The notes below the pieces were generated by a model that saw only the letters and a program-made list of their open reading frames with translations, searched no databases and was not told the DNA's origin. Positions 55,573 through 64,000 of a stretch of 64,000 nucleotides of DNA are shown one piece after another. The stretch is taken from positions 71,345,257 through 71,409,256 of the forward strand of contig NC_077238.1 in the NCBI RefSeq assembly GCF_947179165.1. Direction: 5' to 3'. The translations under genes were made by a program, and so were the position numbers. The stretch comes from Solanum dulcamara. Taxonomy: Eukaryota; Streptophyta; Magnoliopsida; Solanales; Solanaceae. Every line of letters starts with the position of its first letter. Position 1 is the stretch's first letter.

Positions 55573-57854
55573 CCAACCAAATCTAAATATGAATAGAACT
55601 GTCCAAAAAAATTTAACACAATTTATTGGACAATAGAATTCCTAGAACAGTGAACAGAATTGTCCAAAGAAAGCAAAAACAATTTATTGGACAAGAGAAC
55701 TCCTGGAACAGTGAATAGCATAGATCAGAAATGAGAAAACAAACACCTTTATCCTATTTAACCACAGGTTCCACACATCTAAAAAAGGCTAAATTACGTT
55801 ACTTTCTACAAAGACAGGAGTCCCTGTTTGGATTAGTAAAACAAAGGCTGAAAAGCAGTGCTCTATACCAAGTCATCAAAAGTTAACATGAATTGATGAT
55901 AGAGAGCAATCATAAATCAAATTTAAAAAATGCCAGTCTGGTAGTAAATGAAAACTTATCCATATCCAAATGTGTCCATCTTGTACAAGGGGCGAATTTG
56001 TAGACAAGAAGATACAGTTGAACATATGTGAGGGGTTTTGACTGCTAAAATATTACACTCAGACATGATACACAAAAATTCTTTCCAAAAAATAATCTAA
56101 TTTAATTCCTATGGGCATTCAAAGTACAGGAATCTTCTAAGCGCCTTAAAATCAGCTAACAAATACAAGATAAAACAAATGGCAGACCAATAAAATCAAA
56201 TATCATTAATAACTGGAAGTTCAACAACAAGATGAATCAGAGTTAATATGTAGAAGGCAATATCTTATCAAGTTCCCCAACTGACCAGATAGGCTACGAG
56301 AGGCCACATCTGATATCTGTAGCAAGAAAAATTAAAAATTTTGAAACTGCTCAATTAAATGATTTACAGGTGATCTTGACAACCATGAAAGGAAGCTGAT
56401 GTTATGGGGAATGAAATCATTCATAAAGAAGCAAAGGAAATAGTTTGAACCACTAGTTAGGAATACAATTTCTTATCAGAAATTTAAGAATAGTATTTAT
56501 GTTGAACAAACGAGAAAGTTAACATGAAATATTCCCAAACAAAACACTTCCTAAGTCATCGAGGGTGCAAATAAATCACAGCCAGTTCACATTAAAAAGT
56601 TGTTCTAACTAATTGATCGTACTGGTGTACAAGAATCACCCAACATCGGGACTACTTGACACTCAGAGGTAGAAGCTTTTATTTTGATCTTAAAAAATGG
56701 CTAAAGCAGTTGTTTTAGGAGTTTTTGTTGGTCATAAATCTTGCACAGATAAGTTCATCAACCAATTGAATCTGAGCTTTGTTCACTGTAAGCCATATTT
56801 TGGGTTTGAACAGCAGACCTAAAACAACTCTTTTAAAGTCTAGAGTCTAAAGTTCTTAATAAAGTAAGGTATTAATGGCATCCAGTGGAAGCAAAATGAG
56901 TACAAGAGTCTAGAATCAAGTTCCTACGAGATGCCACTTCCACAAAGTGGATAATCTATCAAGAGTTTTTCCTAACAATAATGTCAAAAAATAAGTTCAT
57001 TAAGGAGAGCTTCTTAACAAACCTCAGGTGGACTGCATTAGGAAACATCAGTGCAGCTCACCCTTATTTTTTATTTGCTTAGACAATATTGAAGAATGTA
57101 AAAAGAATGTACAAAATTTAAATTAAGAAAAAGCAGAATGAAAGAAAGATTACCTACTTTTTAACAGAAATATTTTAGAACTTTGAATTAAACTACTCAA
57201 ATCTTCCTACTGATAAATAATTTTTTTACAACATCCAAGCTAATATGACTAACATCTTATTAACTTGAATTAATCTTTACTATTATAAATAATAATTGTG
57301 AAGTTAAAGGTTTTATGTTTGTTAAGAATACTACACTAAAAACAAGTAAGAAAAAAAAAGTTGCACCAAATTATATTTTTGTTTGGGTATGTGTATATAC
57401 TCACGACCTCTTATTAACATTTGGGTTTAGACTACTAATTTTATTGAGACGCCATTGGAAAATATAATTACTTAAGATGGAATATGTCTCTAACATACGA
57501 CCTACTTTCTTCCGACACTTGTTTTATGAAGAAGTTTGAATTCTATACCTCCTAAGAGGCATAATTTATCGCACAAGTTATTTTTTTTAATGAAACACGA
57601 GTCATAAATTGTCTTTATTCTAGTGATACCCAAGTCAGGTTCAATACACAGAAGACAATGTTTACTGTTAGTTGAAAAGGAAAGTGAGACAAACAAATCT
57701 ATTTAATGTTAAATTGTGGAAAGTGTAAAAGTAAATTTGACAAATAGTACACTTTGACATCAATTAACTCTTTAGAAATATATGACTAATATATATGACT
57801 GATAAAATATCTCACTTCACGAACACGGACATTATTTAGAGACCGTCCGAATTT

Positions 57855-57967
57855 ATGAATACACAATCCCTTGTCAGCGATGATAAGGCAAAAGGGAGGT
57901 GAGATCTATTGATACACAATCCTTGTAAGCCATGATAATGGTAAGGCGAAAGGGGCGTGAAATCTAC
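57855..57967. repeat. Imperfect tandem duplication of about 56 bp
   Basis: TGAATACACAATCCCTTGTC..GGTGAGATCTAT is followed at once by TGATACACAATCCTTGTAAG..CGTGAAATCTAC. Two units, inside the MBD2 leader intron. Confidence 0.75.
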
Positions 57968-58792
57968 TCATTGTTATTATATTAGATGAGGGGTCATACT
58001 ATGATTGTTCGCAAGACGTGATCTTATGCACTACAAACAATTAAGAATTATTATGCTATTGGTAAACTCTTTCCTTTTCATGTAACTTATAAAATCGAAT
58101 TTTTGAATATATCATTGAATCATTTTACATTCATTTAGTTTCCCAAAAATTTTGGAAGCAAAGAAGTATCAGTTTGAGAGACTATTAAAAGTTAAAGTAC
58201 TCTTAACAACAAATGTAACTGGACAAGTTACATCAAGTAAAAGTGTTTTTTCTAGATTGAAGATATATCCAGAGTAGTTTGATTACAGTGGCTTGACGGG
58301 ACTTAGGTACAGTAACTACGCAACAAAGGGTATCAATGTGCTAGCTAAGCTATTTTGGGTTCTCATTTATGTTCATACCTTTTGCTTAAGAGTACTAATC
58401 TACCGCTCCTTCTTTCGATAAAAGAGTAAGAAAAGTAATTGTTAAAGACGCAATGTCCCGATCGCATTAAGTGTATGCGACTAATCTAGGTGAGGACATA
58501 ACGATAAAAAAATTAAACTAGGTGAGAACGTTTTCTGGTTGTATAGTACTAATACTTCTACACTCACTTGGTCCGTGCAACTGAACTAGGTAAATATGTT
58601 GTTAGTTCAACAACTAGTTCAGATGGCTAACAGACTTTTTCATAGATTCCAAGCAAAATAACTCCATACATCTATATTTGCAAGTCATTTTTATCAGAAC
58701 TAGTGAATGTCATCACACTGTTGCACACACAATAGTCTAGCACCTAGAATACAAAGCAGAAGAACGATAACTATGCCTTAGTAGACAAACTA

Positions 58793-59005
58793 GTTGAGCT
58801 CGGTTATATAACTTCACAACATAAAAAACAAACCAATTAAGCTACGTTGCTCAAACTCCCTAAAAATATTGCCGCATCGGGTCCTCAAAAAATGCACTAT
58901 TTTTGAGGATTTGACGCAGATGCGGAAACATTTTTCGAGAATCCGAGCAACGTAGCTTAATTGGTTTGTTTATCCAGTTACAAATTTATATAACCGAGCA
59001 CAACT
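58793..59005. mobile_element. Hairpin MITE with a second, outer inverted repeat
   Basis: CAAACCAATTAAGCTACGTT at 58829 is matched inverted by AACGTAGCTTAATTGGTTTG near 58968; GCACTATTTTTGAGGAT and related motifs fill the centre, as in a common Solanaceae MITE (GAGCAACRTAGCT ends). Outside it GAGCTCGGTTATATAA (58796) pairs with TTATATAACCGAGC (58987). A further partial copy (TTTTTGAGGATCCAACACG) lies at about 59009-59065. Confidence 0.75.
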
Positions 59006-59727
59006 ACTATTTTTGAGGATCCAACACGCCCCCGATGACATTTTAGAAGAGTTTGATCAACATAACAATTAAGTGACTGCAAACTCAAGATTCCATTAAT
59101 AACCACCTACTTTTATTGAACCCTAAATTGAAAACAAAACCCTAATTTTCCACAGGCCATGTGCATTCAAAGTAGAGCCAATTTTCCAAATAAACAGAAA
59201 ATGGCTGAATCACAAGGAAAAGAGAGAAGGTATAACACCTCTATAAGAAGGAAACATAAAATACGAAAAAACAAGAACAATCAAACCAAAGCATTGGCAG
59301 AAAATGTAGAAGTAAGAAATCAATTTTTGAGAGCTTAAGATTTATCCACAACTTCCAAATACTCAGCATCTTGATTTCAGAAACTACATACATACAACAA
59401 AAAATAACACAAAATCAAATAAAGAAATATCTCAAATCAGTAAATTCAATTCTTCACAAAAAAAAAACATCACACAGATTCACATAAATCAAATGAATCT
59501 ATCACAAAAACTTATCCAGACAATTAACCCGATCCACATGCATTTCAACATACAACAGCGGAGATATCTATATATTTGCAAAGTAAAAATGCATAAACCG
59601 TAGAGCAAAGAGATATAAAGGAATACCCAAAATCAGAAACAAAGGGATCTAAGCCAGCATCATCCAAGAATCAACGGTTTGGGTAAATTCCCTTGGAGTT
59701 CTATGGAAGAAAATATATGTTACTTAC

Positions 59728-59800
59728 AGATTAAAGACTGCAATATCTTTGTTCTCCTTGGGAAGTGAGAGACACAGGCAGGGATGAAGAAACTCAGCTG
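59728..59800 (-). other. MBD2 non-coding first exon (putative)
   Basis: - strand sequence upstream of the donor at 59727, pyrimidine-rich (TCTCTCACTTCCC) and without an ATG. The transcription start is not marked, so the right border is approximate. It explains how the mRNA would reach the ATG-bearing exon. Confidence 0.55.
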
Positions 59801-59870
59801 AATTTAAGTACTAACTTTTTATTGCAAAACTAAATAAGAAATAATAAATAAAATGTTTATTTACTATTTA

Positions 59871-60390
59871 ACCACCATTGGTATTATAATACGGGGTCGT
59901 TTGGTTTAAAACCAGGATATCCCGATCATAAATAAGATTAGAACAAGTAATTTCGCCTTTTATATTTATTTATTTTTACCACTGGTATTCTAATACCGGG
60001 TTCATTTCGTTCAAAACGAGGATATCCCAGTCATAAACAAGATAAAAACAATCAATCTCATTTTCTATATTTATTTATAATTTTACCACTGGTATTCTAA
60101 TACCGGGTTCATTTCGTTCAAAACGAGGACGCTCCGATCATAAACAAGATTAGAGCAATCAATATCATCTTCTATATTTATTTACAATTTTACCTCTAGT
60201 ATTCTAAGACCGGGTTCATTTCGTTCAAAACGAGGATACCCCGATCATAAACATATTAGAGCAATCGATATCATCTTGTATATTAATTTACAACTTTACC
60301 ATTGGTGTCCTAACACTAGGATCGTTGCGTTCAAAACAAAGATACCTCAATCATAAATAAAATTATAACAATCAATCTCACCTTTTTTAT
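59871..60390. repeat. Five-unit 107-bp tandem repeat upstream of MBD2
   Basis: Units begin at 59871, 59978, 60085, 60192 and 60298 (periods 107, 107, 107, 106). Each reads ACCACTGGTATTCTAATACC, GGGTTCATTTCGTTCAAAAC, GAGGATA..CCGATCATAAACAAGAT, then an AT-rich tail. Units 2 and 3 are most alike; units 1 and 5 are most divergent. In unit 1 GGGGTCGTTTGGTTTAAAAC resembles a hAT-MITE end. It lies within 600 bp upstream of the predicted MBD2 first exon. Confidence 0.92.
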
Positions 60391-60612
60391 ATAAGAAAAG
60401 TTCGATAAAAAATTTGAATAAAAATAATGTTTGCTTGATTCAGAGTACGATCGTCAAACTACCTAATGTTCAGTGTGAGTTAGAACATAGAATTTTCAAT
60501 CTTTTTGAAATAAAATTTAGATATTTAAAAATTGTAAGTCACAATAATTAATAATATTACCTACGTCTCAATTCCAAATAAGTAGGGATAGGATATGTGA
60601 ATCCTCATTTCG

Positions 60613-61036
60613 TGTAACACTCCATAACTTCTCTCTTAGAATCTGAATCTTTCGTCTAAAGTATATAAGCTTGAACCGGGTGATGTCCTACTTGTGCTTA
60701 TCTGTTAAGGTTCATTACTATGAGTGGGAAGTGTATTGAAAGTGGTTTAGGATCATAAGATACCTCTAGTACTAAGTCGAGTTCAAAAGCTTTCTACCAG
60801 TTAAGTTTTTCACATTAGTTCATGAAAGGGTCAATTTAAAAAGATCATATCTCTCAACCTATAATGAAATAGGTTGCCTATGACCTATCAAATTAAATGT
60901 CTATGAGTCTTCTTTCTAACGCCACCTAATTTACTTTATTTAGAGTTTGAAGTAAAAAGTTATGGCCGTTTTATCAGAGATTGCCAGAAAAGAATTTTAA
61001 TGGTCAATAACTACGAATCTGATCTATGAGTTATAG
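60613..61036 (+). mobile_element. Gypsy-type LTR, left part
   Basis: Begins TGTAACACTCCATAAC and shows the family blocks CTAGTACTAAGTCGAGTTC, GGTCAATTTAAAAAG, CATATCTCTCAA and TATGAGTCTTCTTTCTAACG that also occur in the LTR at 44835. It is cut at 61036 by a solo LTR and continues at 63465 to the end of the window. Confidence 0.75.
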
Positions 61037-63459
61037 TGTCACGCCACGGGAGGGTACCCTAGGCATGGCCGTCACTCGAAGGCCATTTCTGGCCTCCAAG
61101 CGAACCACCTGGTCCAGTCATACTTTCATTCATTCACATTCTATCGGCGGAAGACTCAATCATAGGGATACTATCCATAATATAGGGCCAAAGGCCAAAC
61201 AACTATCAAATCAATAATCAGCTAGAATAAAACTAGTCAAACGAACGACTCATCATTCTTACACTCTAGTCTATGAAGTCTCTATCAACAATCTAGGAGG
61301 TGCCAATGGCAAGCCCATGGCTACCAATAATCAAAATAAAAGAGACAAAATAATATTATAAAGAAAATCTCGGCATCCTCCGGAGACTAGGAGGACTCAC
61401 CAACCAGCGGGAAGTGGGGAGATCTTCAACGGTGCGTCAGTTGATGATCTCTAGTACCTGTCTCTGCATCATGAAATGATGCAGGCCAAATGGCTTCAGT
61501 ACATGGAATGTACGAGTATGTAAAATGGCCGAATGAAACAAACATCAAGGAAGCATCAAATCATCTCGGAATCTCAACTCAAGAGAAATAACAACTCAAT
61601 CAAGTGTCCTAAGTCTAAACAAGAATATGGTTTAGACGGGACCAATCACATACCATTCAACTCAATCCGACTTAGAGTACTATCAAGATCTATATGAGAG
61701 TTTCTCTTATCCGACAACCATCACTTATGAGCCAGTGACAGTACAACAAACCGACGTTGTTGCCGCGTCCGTTCATACTTTGCCAGGGTATGAACGAATC
61801 AACCAATCATGGATCCAATCCAACCAAGTCCTATAATGTCAGGACAATAATTTTGGGGAAGCATCCAACTTTAACGGTTCAATCCCCTCCTACGTTTGGC
61901 GACGTAGTTATTGGATTCGAGTTATTAGTTACTCTTACCCAATTCGGTGCTCGATACTCCTCCCAAGACTCAATGCTCATAAAACTCCATCCATTCAACT
62001 CAATCAAATCATATCGACAAGTCTCATTTACAACCTTGTCAACTCATCAACTCTATCACAATCAACCTCTCCCAATCATACTATCCGCTCAATCTCAATC
62101 ATATCTTTCAAGAGTAGATTAAATATGCATTTATAACAGCATGTAAACCTATCCAATCGTTCCTCTATTCATTTAACAAATCTTTTGGGACTCAACACAA
62201 CTCCAAGGTTTTAAATCAACAATTCAAGATAAACAACATATTTAAGAAAAATAATATTTTACATAATCAACGTAGTTAAGAAATTAACAATATATGATCG
62301 ATATCTCATCTCAATCACTCATAACAACATGAAGCACATCACTTTCTCGACTCCACAACATCCACATAATAGAAATTAGGGTAATAGATGAAAAGGACCT
62401 ATTTGGACCTAACTCTATCAATAAACTTCATTCTTATGGACAATAAATCTCAAAGAAGATGTAGGGCACATGGGTGGACTCAACCTATGTTTTGAGTAGC
62501 CTTACATACCTTAGTGAGGACTTGAAGAAAATCTTGATGTTGGGTCTTCAATGAAAAGCTTGAATCTTTGAAGTTCTTGAAGCAATCCTTGTTGGAAATG
62601 GAGAAGAAGAAGAAGAGAGGGAAATTTCTAGGGCTTTTAGAGAGAGAGAGACTGAAAAATGGTCCAAAAAAAAACGTTCAAGGCTTGTGTATATATAATT
62701 TGGAAAATACCCAAATTGCCCTTTCTTCGAAAATCTAAAAAAAAGGCTAAAACACTCTTGGTGCGATAGTGGCGCGTCGCGCCACTGCGGCGCCAAGTTG
62801 AATTTAGGCTTAAAACCTGCACATCTAATAGAGGCGCGTTGCGCCAAGGACCAAACTACTGAGGCTTGTTTCTGGCGCGATAGTGGCGCGTCGCGCCCTT
62901 ACAGCGCCAAGCCTATATTTTCTGGGTTCTGGAAAATAGGCTTGAAAACCCTGCACATCTCCTAGTGGCGCGCCGCTCTAGAGGCCAAACTACTGAGGCG
63001 TGTTTCTGGCGCGATAGTGGCGCGTCGTGCCACTGTGGCGCCAAGCCCAGATTTCCAGCAGTTGCTACCCAAGCCTGAAATTCTTACAGTACTAGTCTGT
63101 CTTAGGAGAGTTATAACGTTTGACTCCGAACTCCAAAAATTACAATCTTGGCGGCTGGAAAGAAGACTCAAAGACCTTTAATTTAATAGGTCATAGGCCA
63201 CCCACATCGTCATATTTCAAAAGATATGGTCGTTAGAAGTCGACCCTTTATATGAACTCATCCTAAAACTTAGCCACGACGAATTCTTGGACTTAGCTTG
63301 GTCCTAGGGGTCTTTTGTGACCCCACCTCACCTTTAAATCTCTTCAATTACTTAGGGACCCATCGTAACTCATATATATACCTCACAATAGTCGAGTTCG
63401 ATCCTACACGTATATAAGAAGGGTCCGAATCTTAGCAAAGAATTTTGGGGGGTGTTACA
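61037..63459 (-). mobile_element. Solo gypsy LTR nested in an LTR, exact target duplication
   Basis: On the - strand TGTAACACCCCCC (63459) to CGTGGCGTGACA (61037), 2423 bp, with TATAG on both sides (61032-61036 and 63460-63464). Its length is nearly the same as the 2421 bp of the solo LTR at 44835-47255, and the ends match. It includes a GC-rich minisatellite at 62755-63050. The ORFs in it are chance. Confidence 0.9.
62755..63050. repeat. GC-rich palindromic minisatellite in the solo LTR
   Basis: Three units (about 62759, 62873, 63008) around GCGATAGTGGCGCGTCGCGC and CACTG(C/T)GGCGCCAAG, joined by GGCTTRAAAACCTGCACATC and GACCAAACTACTGAGGC(T/G)TG stretches. GTGGCGCGTCGCGCCAC is a near-perfect palindrome. 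CpG-dense in an otherwise AT-rich region. Confidence 0.88.
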
Positions 63460-63464
63460 TATAG

Positions 63465-64000
63465 ATTGAGGTACAACCCGTACTATTAGCTCGTGGAAAA
63501 TAGTTCTGAAAGTCATTTTTGGGTCAAATCTTACGGATCCAGTTATGGGTCGTAGAAGCACCTACGAATCCATAATTTGGGCCCTTAAAATGAATTTTTG
63601 AGACTTAAAATTTCAGCATGAGTTCTATGAATGGGATCTACGGTCCGTAAATCAAACTACAGACTATAGATGTCCCTCGTGGAAGATTTCCAATAATTTT
63701 CAGTCAAGGTTGTTTCGGTGTTTTCCCATTCTTCCTAAGTCTAAGTCTCAATGTTTTAACTTCTATTAGGGGAATATATTCCATCAATTATTCAATTTTA
63801 TTTCTTTCTACACTCTCAACTCCCCCAAAGTGAAAAAAACCCACAAGAAAGACAAAAGCTAGGATTTCAAGGCTTCCAAGCAAGTTCTTCTTCTGAATCT
63901 CAATTTCTTAGTTATGTAGGACTTCAATAAGGAATTCCTTTCATCCTCATGACCAAGATTTTTCTCAATTTTCATGAACTTAATTTCATAGTTAGGGTTA
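63465..64000 (+). mobile_element. Gypsy-type LTR, right part, continuing past the window
   Basis: Resumes after the TATAG repeat with GTACAACCCGTACTATTAGC, TACGGATCCAGTTATGGG, then ATCTACGGTCCGTAAATC, the CTACGG / CCGTA motifs typical of Solanaceae gypsy LTRs. No end is reached within the window. Confidence 0.65.

Larger units (their letters stand above)
55583..59727 (-). other. MBD2 leader intron (4.1 kb)
   Basis: On the - strand the donor CT|GTAAGTAAC at 59727 and the acceptor ATTTAG at 55583 bracket a 4145-bp AT-rich intron without coding sequence. Long first introns in the 5' untranslated region are common in plant chromatin genes and can raise expression. It holds an imperfect 56-bp direct duplication (57855-57967) and a hairpin MITE (58793-59005). 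Confidence 0.7.

Noticed and set aside
62548..62847. 99-codon - strand ORF in the solo LTR
   Set aside because: Lies within LTR sequence bounded by an exact target duplication; no protein similarity recognised.
1..64000. Endogenous pararetrovirus, organelle or bacterial insert
   Set aside because: No movement protein or coat protein motif, and no organellar gene, was seen; all RT sequences belong to copia or gypsy by motif order.
1..64000. tRNA or rRNA genes
   Set aside because: Only tRNA primer-site fragments of retrotransposons (10040, 44185, 52873) and a SINE 3' body were found; no cloverleaf with A and B boxes was recognised.

Overview
This is nuclear DNA from a dicot plant, most likely a member of the Solanaceae; the genus cannot be fixed from the sequence alone. 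The reasons are AT-rich intergenic DNA, intron-rich genes with GT..AG splicing, a plant-specific auxin response factor, a plant CW/MBD protein, and repeats I know from Solanaceae genomes (a truncated AU/TS-type SINE, hAT and Mutator-like MITEs, gypsy LTRs with TGTAACGACC / GGTCGTGACA ends). There are no bacterial features.

Two host genes point towards each other. The first is an activator-class AUXIN RESPONSE FACTOR of the ARF7/ARF19 clade on the + strand. It has 13 coding exons (28503-35052), a predicted 1093 residues, and a full B3 domain, auxin-response domain, Gln-rich middle region and C-terminal PB1 domain. The second is a CW-zinc-finger plus methyl-CpG-binding-domain protein of the MBD2 type on the - strand. 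Its coding exons lie at 53634-55572 (predicted 331 residues), with a non-coding 5' exon near 59728-59800 behind a 4.1-kb leader intron.

Most of the rest is transposon. 1-1076 is the 3' end of a copia element. 2303-18231 is a mosaic of gypsy LTRs, three of them solo LTRs bracketed by 5-bp target duplications, around a decayed and rearranged gypsy gag-protease-RT region (6025-10055, - strand). 18237-27800 is AT-rich DNA with a SINE fragment, a Mutator-like element with a 9-bp target duplication, other inverted-repeat elements and satellites. Between the two genes (36840-53113) lies a Russian doll: an old - strand copia gag is split by a + strand copia (B), which itself received a younger copia (A) in its 5' LTR and a solo gypsy LTR in its gag, while a hAT element hit the leader of the oldest copy. 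59871-60390 is a five-unit 107-bp tandem repeat upstream of MBD2, and 60613 to the end is a gypsy LTR interrupted by another solo LTR.

I do not see a wholly new biological system. The most interesting host signals are a minimal AUG-UAA upstream ORF in the ARF leader and an intron-retention ending of MBD2 that imitates the sequence of its own last exon. The most interesting genome-structure signals are the deep nested insertions with readable target duplications, an inverted-LTR gypsy remnant, and palindromic minisatellites that recur inside gypsy LTRs. Exon and element borders were read by eye.
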